This document shows, one piece after another, positions 9,268 to 18,538 of a DNA stretch of 64,000 nt. The notes beneath the pieces were generated by a model. It saw only the letters and a list, made by a program, of their open reading frames with translations. It did no database searches and had not been told where the DNA came from. The position numbers were made by a program, and so were the translations under genes. Origin of the DNA: Brevundimonas sp. Root1279 (GTDB lineage Bacteria; Pseudomonadota; Alphaproteobacteria; Caulobacterales; Caulobacteraceae); the NCBI RefSeq assembly GCF_001425945.1, contig NZ_LMEB01000007.1, positions 223,485 through 287,484 of the forward strand, read 5' to 3'. Position 1 is the first letter of the stretch, and each line of letters opens with the position of its first letter.

Positions 9268-10269
9268 ATGACCCGCGACCTCTCGATCCCCCGCCACGAC
9301 TGGACCCTGGAAGAGGTGGAGGCGCTGTTCGCCCGCCCGTTCATGGAGCTGGTGTTCGACGCCGCCACGGCGCACCGGAGGTGGTTCGACCCGTCCGAGG
9401 TGCAGAAGAGCCAGTTGCTGTCGATCAAGACCGGCGGCTGCGCCGAGAACTGCGGCTACTGCTCGCAGTCGGCCAGCTTCGACACGGGGCTGAAGGCCGA
9501 GAAGCTGATGGACGCCCAGGCGGTCATCGCCGAAGCGATGGCGGCCAAGGCGGGCGGGGCGAGCCGCTTCTGCATGGGCGCGGCCTGGCGCGAGCTGAAG
9601 GACCGCGACACGCCCAAGCTGGCGACGATGATCGCGGGGGTGAAGGCGCTGGGGCTGGAGACCTGCGCCACCCTGGGCATGCTGACCGCCGACCAGGCGA
9701 GGCAGCTGAAGGACGCCGGGCTGGACTATTACAACCACAACCTCGACACCGGGCCGGACTACTACGCCGAGGTGGTGACGACGCGGACCTATCAGGATCG
9801 GCTCGACACCCTGCAGCACGTCCGCGACGCGGGCATGAACACCTGCTGCGGCGGCATCGTCGGCATGGGCGAGGCGCGGCGGGACCGGGCCGGCCTGTTG
9901 CATGCCCTGGCCACCCTGCCCGAGCACCCCGACAGCCTGCCGGTCAACGCCCTGGTGCCGGTCACCGGCACGCCGCTGGGCGACCGGGTCAAGAAGGAGG
10001 GCGAGATCGACCCGATCGAGTTCGTCCGCACCGTCGCCGTCGCCCGCCTGGTCTGCCCCAAGGCCATGGTGCGGCTGTCGGCCGGGCGCGAGACGATGAG
10101 CCCGGAGATGCAGGCCCTGTGCTTCCTGGCCGGCGCCAACTCGATCTTTGTCGGCGGCAAGCTGCTGACCACGCCCAATCCCGAACAGGACGAGGACGCC
10201 CGCCTGTTCGCCCTGCTCGACCTGAAGGCCATGGAGCCCAGGGGCGAGGGCGCCGCCTGCGCAGCCTGA
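9268..10269 (+). CDS. bioB: Biotin synthase
   Basis: This 333-residue radical SAM enzyme inserts sulfur into dethiobiotin to make biotin. The radical SAM cluster ligands are Cys58, Cys62 and Cys65 ([14 protein letters not shown]). Other BioB blocks follow: [61 protein letters not shown] and [38 protein letters not shown] cover the [2Fe-2S] and substrate regions. Length is normal. No other bio gene is nearby. The HPP membrane protein begins four bases after its stop and is probably co-transcribed. Confidence 0.96.
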   Translation: MTRDLSIPRHDWTLEEVEALFARPFMELVFDAATAHRRWFDPSEVQKSQLLSIKTGGCAENCGYCSQSASFDTGLKAEKLMDAQAVIAEAMAAKAGGASRFCMGAAWRELKDRDTPKLATMIAGVKALGLETCATLGMLTADQARQLKDAGLDYYNHNLDTGPDYYAEVVTTRTYQDRLDTLQHVRDAGMNTCCGGIVGMGEARRDRAGLLHALATLPEHPDSLPVNALVPVTGTPLGDRVKKEGEIDPIEFVRTVAVARLVCPKAMVRLSAGRETMSPEMQALCFLAGANSIFVGGKLLTTPNPEQDEDARLFALLDLKAMEPRGEGAACAA

Positions 10270-10273
10270 TCGG

Positions 10274-10945
10274 GTGAAGGTCTTTCAGCCCATCCTCGCC
10301 GGCGCGACGATCCGCGACCGGATCGTCGCCTGCCTCGGCGCCCTGATCGGCATCGCAGTGACCGGCCTGGTCAGTCGCGCCCTGCTGCCCGGGCAGGCCG
10401 CCGCCGGGCTGATCCTGACCGCCTCGATGGGCGCCTCGGCGGTGCTGCTGTTCGTGGTGCCTGCGAGTCCGCTCGCCCAGCCCTGGTCGATCATCGGCGG
10501 CAACGTCATCTCGGCGGCGGTGGGGGTCACCGCGGCCCTGCTGATCAAGGACCCGATCGTGGCCGGGGCAGTCGCGGTCGCCGCCTCGATAGCCGCCATG
10601 TCCCTGGCGCGCTGCCTGCATCCCCCCGGCGGCGGCGCGGCGCTGGTGGCGGTGCTCGGCGGTCCGGTGATCGCAGGGGCGGGCTATTCGTTTGTCGTGT
10701 CGCCGGTGCTGATTGACGCCGTGCTGCTGACCGCGACGGGCTATCTGTTCCACCGCTTCTCGGGCCACGCCTATCCGCACCGCACGGCCGCCGTGGCCCA
10801 GCCGGCCGGCCTGGAGCTTACAGAGGCCGACGTCGACGCCGCTTTGGCCGAGTTCGGCGAGCCCCTCGACGTCAGCCGCGACGACCTGCGCCTGATCGCA
10901 CAGACGGCGGCCTCGCGCGCCTTCGCCCGCGTAAGCCGCCCTTAA
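10274..10945 (+). CDS. HPP family integral membrane protein
   Basis: A 223-residue protein starting at GTG 10274, four bases after bioB. The first 165 residues form four to five membrane helices and contain the family's name motif in CLHPPGGGAALVAVLGGP. The C-terminal part (TEADVDAALAEFGEPLDVSRDDL) is soluble. HPP-domain proteins of plants and cyanobacteria transport nitrite, but in most bacteria their substrate is unknown, so no substrate is assigned. Its close spacing to bioB suggests co-transcription rather than a role in biotin synthesis. Confidence 0.85.
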   Translation: MKVFQPILAGATIRDRIVACLGALIGIAVTGLVSRALLPGQAAAGLILTASMGASAVLLFVVPASPLAQPWSIIGGNVISAAVGVTAALLIKDPIVAGAVAVAASIAAMSLARCLHPPGGGAALVAVLGGPVIAGAGYSFVVSPVLIDAVLLTATGYLFHRFSGHAYPHRTAAVAQPAGLELTEADVDAALAEFGEPLDVSRDDLRLIAQTAASRAFARVSRP

Positions 10946-10968
10946 GCGACGCCCCGGACCCTGCCCTC

Positions 10969-11622
10969 ATGAACCGCAAAGCTCGCGCCGCCGCCCGAAC
11001 CGCCCTTGTCGCCCTGGCGGCGGCCGTCCTGTCCGGCTGCACGCCCGATCCGTCGACGGATCCGATCGAGACCGGATCGGTCCTGCTCGAGATTTCGCCC
11101 GCCTCCATCCTCTCGCCGGACGGGACGATGACCTTGCTCTACGGCGGCGAGACCGACCCTGGCGTCCTCCTGAGCGGAGGCTTCCTGCAGCGCACGCCGA
11201 TCGCCACGTTCGACCCGCCCGCCAGGGTCTCTTGGGCTCCCGATTCCCGCCACTTCTTCATCAACGACTCGGGCGGCGGCGAATGGAGCAACTTCCGGCT
11301 CTGGTCTGCGCGCGGCGGCAGCCCGGTCGAGTCGGAGACGCTGCGGCAGGCCGCGATCGATACGCTGGCGCGCCTCAACGGCTGTGGAGACGCCAGGACG
11401 ATCAATGTGCTCACTCACGGGATGGGCTGGGCCGAAGGCGGCAAGCGGGTCCTGGTGCTCGCGGAGGTGCGGCGGTCGAGCCGAGACTGCGTCCGCAGCG
11501 GGGTCGACTACATCCTGGTGGTCGCCGACCCGGACGCCGGGACGATCGTGGAGACCCACGTTGAGGGCGAGGCGCGCGAGGCTTATCCGACCCTTGAATG
11601 GACGCCCGTAACCGAGCCTTAA
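10969..11622 (+). CDS. Hypothetical lipoprotein with beta-propeller-like repeats
   Basis: A 217-residue protein with a basic N-terminus, a hydrophobic stretch and a lipobox (AVLSGCTPDP, Cys near residue 24), so it should be a lipid-anchored envelope protein. Segments such as ILSPDGTMTLLYGGE, RVSWAPDSRHFFINDSGGGEW and FRLWSARGG resemble blades of WD40/TolB-like propellers, but the protein is too short for a full propeller. Two later cysteines (NGCGD and SRDCVRSG) could form a disulfide. No family is recognised. It begins 23 bases after the HPP gene. Confidence 0.65.
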   Translation: MNRKARAAARTALVALAAAVLSGCTPDPSTDPIETGSVLLEISPASILSPDGTMTLLYGGETDPGVLLSGGFLQRTPIATFDPPARVSWAPDSRHFFINDSGGGEWSNFRLWSARGGSPVESETLRQAAIDTLARLNGCGDARTINVLTHGMGWAEGGKRVLVLAEVRRSSRDCVRSGVDYILVVADPDAGTIVETHVEGEAREAYPTLEWTPVTEP

Positions 11623-11645
11623 AGCCCGCGCTCTAGGGTGGCGCC

Positions 11646-12038
11646 ATGGATCGTCGCGCCCTCCTCGGATTGAAGTCCGCCACCCCCCAAACCGACGTCG
11701 TCAAGACGAGCGGCGGCGGCGGCGGGGCGCCGCAGCCCAGCTACACCCGCCTGCCGACGATCACGGCCAACATTCGGCGGCCTGGCGGGGCCATGGGCGT
11801 GATGACGGTCGAGACCGGGATCGACGTGCCGGACGCCGCCCTGCGCACCCGCGCCGCCCAGTCGACGCCGCGCCTGCGCGCCGCCTATGCCGTGGTGGTG
11901 CAGCAAACCGCCAACGCCCTGCTCCCGGGAGCTCCGCCGGACCTGGAGCGGCTGATCGGCCAGCTTCAGGCGGCGACGGACCGGACCCTCGGACGGGCCG
12001 GCGCGCGGCTGCTCATCGGCACGGTGATGGTGGCGTAG
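11646..12038 (+). CDS. Hypothetical protein with FliL-like C-terminal domain
   Basis: A 130-residue protein opening MDRRALLGLKSAT, which has the RR of a Tat-like leader but no following hydrophobic core. A Gly-rich linker and a domain with TRLPTITANIRRPGGAMGVM, then RAAQSTPRLRAAYAVVVQQ, follow. The end, RTLGRAGARLLIGTVMVA, recalls the beta-alpha-beta domain of FliL-type and stomatin-like flagellar proteins. That resemblance is my pattern reading and is weak. Its TAG stop lies in one arm of a 13-bp inverted repeat whose other arm contains the stop of the convergent ABC gene. Confidence 0.55.
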   Translation: MDRRALLGLKSATPQTDVVKTSGGGGGAPQPSYTRLPTITANIRRPGGAMGVMTVETGIDVPDAALRTRAAQSTPRLRAAYAVVVQQTANALLPGAPPDLERLIGQLQAATDRTLGRAGARLLIGTVMVA

Positions 12039-12106
12039 GGTCGAGGGTTGAGGGTCCGCGGCCCAAGCCCCCGATTTCCTCACTCGCCCCTCGACCCTCG
12101 ACCCTA
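12036..12106. repeat. Inverted repeat joining two convergent stop codons
   Basis: TAGGGTCGAGGGT (12036-12048) is perfectly complementary to 12094-12106, with 45 bases between. The outer ends of the arms are exactly the TAG stops of the plus-strand gene (12036-12038) and the minus-strand ABC gene (12104-12106). Further partial copies (GAGGGT, CGAGG) lie inside. Related sequence occurs at about 17769-17787 and, in diverged form, at 24592-24684. It probably works as a bidirectional terminator. Confidence 0.7.
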
Positions 12107-13078
12107 GTCCTTGGTCGGACTCACCCGGCTCGCATCGCCATAGGTCAGGGCCAGGAAGACGTCCTCGAGGTCCGGGTCCTCGGTGGTGATGTCGTGGATG
12201 GTCACGCCGGCGGCGCGCACCGCGGCCAGGACCTGCTCCACCGACGACTGACCCTTCTTGTAGGTGATCGCGAAGGCGCCGTTCGGTCGGGCGGCGACCT
12301 CGAAGCCCTTGACCGTCGGCAGGCCGGCCAGCTCGCCCTCGGGGGTGACCACGACGTTGCGGGTGTCGAGACGGCGCAGTAGCTGCGGCGTCGGCTCGCA
12401 GGCCACGACCTCGCCGCGGTTCATGATGGCGATGGTGTCGCAGAGCTCCTGCGCCTCTTCGAGGTAGTGGGTGGTCAGCAGGATGGTGACGCCCTCGGCG
12501 TTGATCCGGCGCACGTACTCCCACAGCTGGCGGCGCAGCTCGACGTCGACGCCGGCGGTGGGCTCGTCGAGGATCAGGATGGGCGGATTGTGGACCAGGG
12601 CCTTGGCCACCATCAGCCGGCGCTTCATGCCGCCGGACAGGGCCCGGACATAGGCGTTGGCCTTGTCGGTCAGCCCCAGGGCGGCCAGCAGCTCGTCCGA
12701 GCGGCGCTCGTTCTTGGGCACGCCGTAGAAGCCGGCCTGGACCTCCAGCGCCTCGCGCGGGGTGAAGAAGACGTCGGCGACGATCTCCTGCGGCACCACG
12801 CCCAGGGCGGCGCGCGCGTCGCGCGGCTGTTTGTCGATGTCGCGGCCCCAGATCGAGGCCGTGCCGCCCGTCTTGTTGACGATGCCGGCGAGGATGTTGA
12901 TCAGCGTCGACTTGCCCGCGCCGTTGGGGCCCAGCAGGCCGAACATGGAGCCGCGCGGAATGACCAGGTCGACGCCGCGCAGGGCCGTCTTGGCCGGGGC
13001 CTTCTTGGTCCCAGCGTAGGTCTTCTCCAGCCCCCGCACCTCGATGGCGTTGTCGGGCAGGGCGTCGTGATCGGTCAT
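12104..13078 (-). CDS. ABC transporter ATP-binding protein (drug/lipid export type)
   Basis: A 324-residue cytoplasmic ATPase of the CcmA/NodI/DrrA type. Motifs are complete: Walker A GPNGAGKST, Q-loop VVPQEIVAD, signature LSGGMKRRLMVAKAL, Walker B LILDEPTAGVD and switch His in LLTTHYLEEAQ. A C-terminal extension of about 90 residues (VVVTPEGELAGLP... to ...DPDLEDVFLAL) matches the exporter subfamily. Its permease is not in the window: the next gene downstream is convergent and the one upstream diverges, so the membrane partner must be encoded elsewhere. Confidence 0.9.
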   Translation of the reverse strand: MTDHDALPDNAIEVRGLEKTYAGTKKAPAKTALRGVDLVIPRGSMFGLLGPNGAGKSTLINILAGIVNKTGGTASIWGRDIDKQPRDARAALGVVPQEIVADVFFTPREALEVQAGFYGVPKNERRSDELLAALGLTDKANAYVRALSGGMKRRLMVAKALVHNPPILILDEPTAGVDVELRRQLWEYVRRINAEGVTILLTTHYLEEAQELCDTIAIMNRGEVVACEPTPQLLRRLDTRNVVVTPEGELAGLPTVKGFEVAARPNGAFAITYKKGQSSVEQVLAAVRAAGVTIHDITTEDPDLEDVFLALTYGDASRVSPTKD

Positions 13079-13184
13079 GGTCGGCTTTCGCGAAACAGTG
13101 CGCCTAGGTAGGCGCGCGGGGCCTCACCGCCAAGCCCGGCGTCGGTCATGTAAAACACGCTTGACAGCCCGCCAGATTATGTCT

Positions 13185-13215
13185 AGCTTGCTTGTCATTA
13201 TGAACAGCTTGCTTG
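13185..13215 (+). promoter_or_regulatory. Direct repeats AGCTTGCTTG spaced 21 bp, before the small membrane gene
   Basis: Two identical 10-mers (13185-13194 and 13206-13215) lie two helical turns apart; a partial third, GCTTGAC, lies at 13159-13165. TTGACA (13161-13166) could be a -35 element. A 16-codon frame (13179-13229, ATG to TGA) runs through the repeats and its TGA overlaps the ATG of the next gene. Either a regulator binds here or the short frame couples translation. Confidence 0.35.
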
Positions 13216-13228
13216 ACGGAATATCGTG

Positions 13229-13483
13229 ATGAGCCGCACCCGACTGATCGGCTGGACCGCCTTCGCCTTCTGCATTCTGGGCTACGGCGCCTTCACCGCC
13301 ATCTTCGTGCTGAACCGCATGGGCCACCTTGAAATGCGCGATGTCCTGATCTTCGGCGGCCCGGCCGCAGTGATCGGCGAGATCGGCCTGTGGGTCGCGG
13401 CCGGGTGCCTGGGCTGGACCCTGTTCAAGCGTCGCAAGGCCCTGTTCGACCGGATGTTCCGCCGCACGCCCCGCGAGGTTTGA
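13229..13483 (+). CDS. Small two-helix membrane protein, unknown function
   Basis: An 84-residue protein from ATG 13229; a GTG one codon earlier is equally possible. There are two membrane spans: LIGWTAFAFCILGYGAFTAIF near the start and VIGEIGLWVAAGCLGWTLF after a short polar stretch. A basic tail (KRRKALFDRMFRRTPREV) should lie in the cytoplasm. No family is recognised. The start overlaps the stop of a 16-codon frame containing the AGCTTGCTTG repeats, suggesting translational coupling or a leader. The following zinc-finger gene is 59 bases away. Confidence 0.6.
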   Translation: MSRTRLIGWTAFAFCILGYGAFTAIFVLNRMGHLEMRDVLIFGGPAAVIGEIGLWVAAGCLGWTLFKRRKALFDRMFRRTPREV

Positions 13484-13542
13484 CGCAGAGGGCCGGTCCT
13501 TCTAGGGGTTCAGCGACTGCCTCCCCTATCCAAGGTCGCCCC

Positions 13543-13782
13543 ATGCCGCCCCGCCACCTCGATGCGATCATCCCGCCGCCGGAAGAGATCGTGGTCTCGA
13601 CCAAGCGCGTGGCCTGCGACGGCGGCGGCGGCGCGCTCGGCCATCCGCTCGTCTACATGGACATGGGTGAGGACAACCACGTCGAGTGCGGCTACTGCGA
13701 CCGCCGCTTCGTGCTGTCGGCCCATCCCAAGGCCGAGAACGAGTACAGCAGCCCCGCCGCCCGCCCGCCCGAGGCGCACTGA
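13543..13782 (+). CDS. zf-CHCC zinc-finger protein (NDUFS6-like)
   Basis: A 79-residue protein with the CHCC zinc-binding pattern: Cys in VACDGGGGALGHP, the His of that block, then the Cys pair in VECGYCDRRF. This is the short alphaproteobacterial zf-CHCC family, homologous to the mitochondrial complex I accessory subunit NDUFS6, where the fold binds Zn and helps late complex I assembly. A similar role here is inferred from homology only. I start at ATG 13543. The frame is open further upstream, but the family begins close to EEIVVSTKRVACDG. Confidence 0.85.
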   Translation: MPPRHLDAIIPPPEEIVVSTKRVACDGGGGALGHPLVYMDMGEDNHVECGYCDRRFVLSAHPKAENEYSSPAARPPEAH

Positions 13783-13799
13783 TCGGCTAACCGGACGCC

Positions 13800-15674
13800 A
13801 TGGCCTCCGCCGAAACCCCCGCTGAAATCTTCAAGCGCGCGCTGGCCCACGCCGCCCGCGCCCTGGCGGAACAGTCCGAGCTGGAGGTCCACTTCGGTTC
13901 GGACGGGCCGAAGCTCGCCGACGGCGTCCTGACCCTGCCCCATCCGCCGCGCGACCCGGGCGCCCCGGAGAGCGCAGCCCTGCGCGGCCAGGCCGACCGG
14001 CTGGCCCTGCGCCTGGCCAATCACGACGAGGGACTCCACAGCCGTCTGCGGCCCGCCGACCGCATGGCCGCCGAGGTCTTCGAGGCCGTCGAACAGGCCC
14101 GCGTCGAGGCCGTCGGGTCCCAGTCGCTGGCCGGGGTGCGGGCCAACCTCAACGCCGCCCTGCTGACGCGGCTGGAGAAGACCGGCGCCCTGCGCGTCAC
14201 CGAGGCCGAGCGGGTTCCCGCCGCCGAGGCGGTGGCCCTGCTGGTGCGCGAACGGCTGACCGGCCAGCGCGCGCCCGACGGGGCCGGGGCCCTTCTGGAC
14301 CTGGTCCGCGCCGATCTGGAGGCCAAGGCGGGGACGAAGATCGACGCCTTGTCCGAGGTGGCCGACGACCAGGTCGCCTTCGCCGCCCGACTGAAGGATG
14401 TGCTGCGGGCGCTGGAGCTGGATCCGGGCGACGCCAACGCGGACGACCGCTCCGAGGACGAGGGCGACCAGGAGCCGGACCCGCAGGACCAGGACGCGGC
14501 CGACGACCAGGACGACGAGGACGACGCCGGCGGCGGCGAGGGCCAGTCGATGGACGGCTCCAGCGACGACCAGACGGCCGGCGAGGAACGCGAGAGCCGC
14601 CCCGAGGGCGCGCCCGCCGACCCCGACGGCGAGGCCTCGGACGAGGGCCCGGAAGTCAATGAGGGCGCCCTGCCCAACCGCCAGCAGACGGCGGACGACG
14701 GCCGCGCCATCGACGCCTACCGGGTCTTCACCACCGCCTATGACGAGGTCATCGACGCCGTCGACCTGTGCGACCCCAACGAGCTGGAGCGGCTGCGCTC
14801 GCTGCTGGACCAGCAGCTGGCGGCCCTGTCCTCGGTGGTGGCGCGGCTGGCCAACAAGCTGCAGCGCCGCCTGATGGCGCAGCAGAACCGCAGCTGGGCC
14901 TTCGACCTCGAGGAGGGGGTGCTCGACACCGCCCGGCTGACCCGGATCATCACCGACCCGACCAGCCCGCTCAGCTTCAAGGCCGAGAGCGAAAGCCCGT
15001 TCCGCGACACCGTCGTGACCCTGCTGCTCGACAATTCGGGCTCGATGCGCGGTCGGCCGATCATGGTGGCGGCGGTCTGCGCCGACATCCTGGCGCGGAC
15101 GCTGGAGCGCTGCGGGGTCAAGGTCGAGATCCTCGGCTTCACCACCCGCGCCTGGAAGGGCGGCCAGAGCCGGGAAGCCTGGATCAGCGCCGGCAAGCCG
15201 GGCAATCCGGGGCGGCTCAACGACCTGCGCCACATCATCTACAAGTCCGCCGACGCGCCCTGGCGCCGGGCCAAGAAGAACCTCGGCCTGATGATGCGCG
15301 AGGGGCTTCTGAAGGAGAACATCGACGGCGAGGCCCTGACCTGGGCGCACGACCGGCTGATGGCCCGCACCGAGGCGCGGCAGATCCTGATGGTCATCTC
15401 GGACGGCTCGCCGGTCGACGACTCGACCCAGTCGGCCAACGCCGCCCTGTATCTGGACAAGCACCTGCGCCAGGTCATCGAGCATATCGAGACCAAGTCG
15501 CCGGTCGAGCTGATCGCGATCGGCATCGGCCACGACGTGACCCGCTGGTACCGCCGCGCCGTGACCATCGTCGACGTCGAGCAGCTGGGCGGGGTGATGA
15601 TCGAGAAGCTGGCCGAGCTGTTCGACAGCGAGGCCAAGGCGGCGCCCAAGCAGCGGCGGCGGAAGGCGGCGTGA
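13800..15674 (+). CDS. cobT: Aerobic cobaltochelatase subunit CobT
   Basis: This 624-residue subunit of the ATP-dependent chelatase (CobN-CobS-CobT) inserts cobalt into hydrogenobyrinic acid a,c-diamide in aerobic B12 synthesis. The N-terminal domain ([23 protein letters not shown]) is followed by a very acidic low-complexity linker at about residues 215-290, typical of CobT/ChlD-type proteins. The C-terminal VWA domain has a MIDAS motif, [13 protein letters not shown], and later [11 protein letters not shown] and [15 protein letters not shown]. The AAA+ partner cobS, usually next to cobT in alphaproteobacteria, is not adjacent. The next gene starts within the stop codon (GTGA). Confidence 0.95.
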   Translation: MASAETPAEIFKRALAHAARALAEQSELEVHFGSDGPKLADGVLTLPHPPRDPGAPESAALRGQADRLALRLANHDEGLHSRLRPADRMAAEVFEAVEQARVEAVGSQSLAGVRANLNAALLTRLEKTGALRVTEAERVPAAEAVALLVRERLTGQRAPDGAGALLDLVRADLEAKAGTKIDALSEVADDQVAFAARLKDVLRALELDPGDANADDRSEDEGDQEPDPQDQDAADDQDDEDDAGGGEGQSMDGSSDDQTAGEERESRPEGAPADPDGEASDEGPEVNEGALPNRQQTADDGRAIDAYRVFTTAYDEVIDAVDLCDPNELERLRSLLDQQLAALSSVVARLANKLQRRLMAQQNRSWAFDLEEGVLDTARLTRIITDPTSPLSFKAESESPFRDTVVTLLLDNSGSMRGRPIMVAAVCADILARTLERCGVKVEILGFTTRAWKGGQSREAWISAGKPGNPGRLNDLRHIIYKSADAPWRRAKKNLGLMMREGLLKENIDGEALTWAHDRLMARTEARQILMVISDGSPVDDSTQSANAALYLDKHLRQVIEHIETKSPVELIAIGIGHDVTRWYRRAVTIVDVEQLGGVMIEKLAELFDSEAKAAPKQRRRKAA

Positions 15675-16651
15675 AGCTGCTGGCGCGGCTGGCCGGGCTG
15701 GTCGCCCTGCTGCCGCTGGCGGCCTGCGCCACGGCGACGGCGGTTCCGCCCCTCCCCGACACCGCACAACCCGGCTGGACCGCCGTAGCGGCCTCGACCC
15801 GGCCCGTCGGCCTGGGCCTGCCCGGCGGGGCGCGACTGGCGGACGGGGTGCGTTTCGCCGGCGGGGTGGAGCTGGTGCTGGACGAGGCCTCGCCGTTGCA
15901 CAGCCTGTCGGACCTGAAGTTGGTCGGCGAGCACGGCTTCGTCAGCGTCACGGACGCCGGCGACCTGGTGCGCGGACGGCTGGTGCTGGACGGTCGTGGC
16001 GAACTGGCGGGAGTGGAAGGCCTGGCCTTCAGGCGGCTGACCCTGCTCGACGGCAGCCCCATCGTCGACAAGACGGACGGCGACGCCGAGGGGCTAGCGA
16101 TCACCGGGGGCGGCGACCTGCTGATCAGCTTCGAGCGGGACCACCGGATCTGGACCTACGGGCCGATCGATAGCCTGCGCTGGGAGCCTGAGGCCGTCGC
16201 TCGGCCGGACTTCGCCTTCACGCTGAACGACGGCATGGAGGGCATCGCCGCGGCCCCGGGCGGCTGGCGCGTCGCCGGCGAGAGCGGGGGCGTCTGGAGA
16301 TGTACGCCGCGCGCCTGTTCGCAGGTCGTGGCGCCGCCGCAAGACCCTCTGCCCGACAGCGAATACCGGATCACCGGCATGGACCGCGACCCGGCCGGCG
16401 ACTGGTTCGTGGTGCAGCGCCTCTACCGCCCGCCAGTTGACGCCCGCGCCCAGGTGCGGCGCATGGCCGAGGACGGAGCGCTCGGCCCGGTGCTGATCGA
16501 GCTGAAGCTGCCCGGCACGACCGACAATTTCGAAGGAATCGCCGCCGCGCCCCGCGGCGACGGCGTACGGCTGTACATGCTGTCGGACGACAACGGCGCA
16601 GACGTGCAGCGGACGCTGCTGCTGGCGTTCGACGTCAGACCCGCTCGCTGA
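15671..16651 (+). CDS. Phytase-like esterase-domain lipoprotein
   Basis: A 326-residue protein starting at GTG 15671, overlapping the cobT stop by four bases. It has a lipoprotein signal ([19 protein letters not shown], Cys near residue 20). The remainder is the six-bladed 'esterase-like activity of phytase' domain: [109 protein letters not shown]. The catalysed reaction is unknown for bacterial members. Its final 17 bases overlap the end of the convergent coq7 gene. Confidence 0.85.
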   Translation: MKLLARLAGLVALLPLAACATATAVPPLPDTAQPGWTAVAASTRPVGLGLPGGARLADGVRFAGGVELVLDEASPLHSLSDLKLVGEHGFVSVTDAGDLVRGRLVLDGRGELAGVEGLAFRRLTLLDGSPIVDKTDGDAEGLAITGGGDLLISFERDHRIWTYGPIDSLRWEPEAVARPDFAFTLNDGMEGIAAAPGGWRVAGESGGVWRCTPRACSQVVAPPQDPLPDSEYRITGMDRDPAGDWFVVQRLYRPPVDARAQVRRMAEDGALGPVLIELKLPGTTDNFEGIAAAPRGDGVRLYMLSDDNGADVQRTLLLAFDVRPAR

Positions 16652-17234
16652 CCTTGATCGCCGCGCGGCAGCCGGCCTTGATCACCGCACTGAGCAGGCC
16701 GTAGCCGGGGGCCTCGCGGCTGCCGTGTTCAACGGCGTGGTCATGGTGGGCCATCTCCTCGTCGCGGAAGCGGCTCAGTTCAGCGGCCAGGGCCGGGTCG
16801 CGGTCCTGCAGCTCCGCGATCTGTTCGGCGTAGTGTTTCTCGATCACGTCCTCGACCGCCTCGGTGCAGGCGTGGGCGGCTTTCTCGCCCATCAGGGCGG
16901 TGCCGGCGCCGAGGGCCAGGGCGGCCAGGCGCCAGACCGGGGTCATGACCGTGGGGCGGACGCGCTCGGCGTTGAGCAGGGCGTCGAAGCGGGCGAGATG
17001 GACCGCCTCCTGGCCGCGCATCTCCTCGAGATCGGCGGCGATGGCGTCCTTGCCGGCGCGACCCTCGAAGACGGCGCGCTGGGCCCGATAGATGTGAACG
17101 GCGGCGTATTCGCCGGCGTGGTCGACCCGCAGGATCTCGGCGCGGCGACGCCGGCTGGCGCCGACGCCGGGACGCGGCAGCGGGGTCTTGTGGGCCGGTT
17201 CGGCCACGGGTTCAGGGGCGCGGGGCGCGGGCAT
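16635..17234 (-). CDS. coq7: Demethoxyubiquinone hydroxylase (COQ7 family)
   Basis: This 199-residue di-iron monooxygenase hydroxylates 2-polyprenyl-3-methyl-6-methoxy-benzoquinol in ubiquinone synthesis. The ferritin-like four-helix pattern is clear: ILRVDHAGEYAAVHIYRAQ, LEEMRGQEAVHLARF (ExxH), CTEAVEDVIEKHY and FRDEEMAHHDHAVEHG (ExxH). I use ATG 17232-17234; an ATG 13 codons earlier lies inside dsbB and adds a Cys/Pro-rich stretch foreign to the family. It overlaps the 3' end of dsbB (same strand) by 23 bases and the convergent phytase-like gene by 17. Confidence 0.92.
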   Translation of the reverse strand: MPAPRAPEPVAEPAHKTPLPRPGVGASRRRRAEILRVDHAGEYAAVHIYRAQRAVFEGRAGKDAIAADLEEMRGQEAVHLARFDALLNAERVRPTVMTPVWRLAALALGAGTALMGEKAAHACTEAVEDVIEKHYAEQIAELQDRDPALAAELSRFRDEEMAHHDHAVEHGSREAPGYGLLSAVIKAGCRAAIKVSERV

Positions 17235-17742
17235 CCTTGGGCCTCTTGGCGGCGAGCAGGCTGAACACGGCAAGCGCGGCCGAGATCAGCACGTTCCATC
17301 CTGCCATTGACAGGCCGAGGAAGCGCCACGTCACCGCGTCGCAGAGGACCGCACGCTCGGTCGCGCCGCCGAAGGCCAGGGCCGCCATCGCCTCAAGATC
17401 GACCCCGCCGCCGCCGGCGCAGGCCGCGGGCAGCTCCCACCATTGGTTCTCGCCGCCCAGGTGGAACAGGGCGGTGATCGTCCCGGTGGTGAAGACCACG
17501 GCCAGGAGGAAGGCGGCGATGCGCGGGGTGCCGCGGCTGCCGCGGCTGATCACGTGCCAGAGGGTGGCGGTCAGGGCGATGGCCACGGCGCCCCAGTAGA
17601 CCTCGCGCTGCTTGAGACAGAGGTTGCACGGCGCCAGGCCTGCAAAGCGCTCGAACGCATGGGCCGTGGCCAGCATCGCCAGGGAAATGGCGAGGGCGAA
17701 GGCGGTCCACCACCGCGTCAGGAGTCGATAAAGGCCTCTCAT
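17212..17742 (-). CDS. dsbB: Disulfide bond formation protein B
   Basis: This 176-residue inner-membrane quinone reductase reoxidises DsbA. Four membrane helices are visible. The first periplasmic loop carries the CxxC pair Cys39/Cys42 (APCNLCLKQREVYW). The second loop holds the other redox pair (ELPAACAGGG and AVLCDAVTW). Length is normal. It passes electrons to ubiquinone, and the next gene is the ubiquinone-biosynthesis enzyme coq7, overlapping by 23 bases, so they share a transcript. Confidence 0.92.
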   Translation of the reverse strand: MRGLYRLLTRWWTAFALAISLAMLATAHAFERFAGLAPCNLCLKQREVYWGAVAIALTATLWHVISRGSRGTPRIAAFLLAVVFTTGTITALFHLGGENQWWELPAACAGGGGVDLEAMAALAFGGATERAVLCDAVTWRFLGLSMAGWNVLISAALAVFSLLAAKRPKDARAPRP

Positions 17743-17821
17743 CGGACGATGTTCATAGCTGGGCCGGAGGCGAGGGTCGAGGGTCGAGGCGCCGCCGACC
17801 GTTGACCTCGTCCGTCGCTGC

Positions 17822-18406
17822 TCAGAGCAGGTACTTCACCGCCACGAAGGCGCCGACGAGGACGACCAGGCCAATCACGGTCCACATGGCCAACCGCTTC
17901 TCGACCATTTCGAGCATGGCGGGTCCCCAGCGCTTGAGCACGAAGGCCACCAGGAAGAACCGCGCGCCGCGCGTGACGACGCACAGGGCGAAGAAGAGAG
18001 CCAGATTGAACTGGAAGATGCCCGAGGCGATGGTGATCAGCTTGAACGGGATCGGGGTCAGGCCCTTGATCAGGATCACCCAGGCGCCGTGCTGCTGGAA
18101 CAGGGCCTTGGACGCCTCGAAGGTGTCAGCCTTGCCGAGCAGCGACAGGATCCACATCCCGACCGGCTCCAGCCAGTAGCCGATGGCGTAGCCCAGCAAC
18201 GCCCCCAGCACGGACGCGATGGTGCAGACCGTGGCGTAGAAGTAGGCGCGGTCCGGTCGGGCCAGCACCATGGGCGCCAACATGACGTCTGGCGGGATTG
18301 GGAAGAAGGAGCTCTCGGCGAACGAGACCACGGCCAGCGACCGGGTCGCGTGACGGTGGCGGGCCAGCGAGAAGACCCAGTCGTAAAGCTTGCGAAGCAA
18401 ATCCAT
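17822..18406 (-). CDS. YqaA family (DedA/SNARE-associated) membrane protein
   Basis: A 194-residue polytopic protein of the VTT/DedA superfamily, YqaA branch. It starts at ATG 18404-18406 (MDLLRKLYDWVFSLARHRHA); the frame is open upstream but the extension is unrelated. Family hallmarks are the AVVSFAESSFFPIPPDVMLAPM block with a membrane-embedded acidic residue and prolines, GYAIGYWLEPVG, and IKGLTPIPFKLITIASGIF. DedA relatives take part in lipid-carrier or phospholipid flipping and membrane homeostasis; YqaA's own role is not established. Just beyond its 3' end lies a short GAGGGTCGAGGGTC repeat. Confidence 0.88.
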   Translation of the reverse strand: MDLLRKLYDWVFSLARHRHATRSLAVVSFAESSFFPIPPDVMLAPMVLARPDRAYFYATVCTIASVLGALLGYAIGYWLEPVGMWILSLLGKADTFEASKALFQQHGAWVILIKGLTPIPFKLITIASGIFQFNLALFFALCVVTRGARFFLVAFVLKRWGPAMLEMVEKRLAMWTVIGLVVLVGAFVAVKYLL

Positions 18407-18538
18407 TCCCCGACGGCGAGCTCTCGGCTCTAGCAGTCCCCGGGGCGGGGCGCACCTGTGGAAACATCGCGTGAGTCGCGGTCGCGGCGATGGGTCGCTA
18501 TAGAAGAGGAACCGCCTCTCCCCGGGACCGGAACAGCC

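Noticed and set aside
13692..15767. A 691-codon minus-strand frame opposite cobT
   Set aside because: The acidic linker of CobT produces a long stop-free complement; no recognisable protein.
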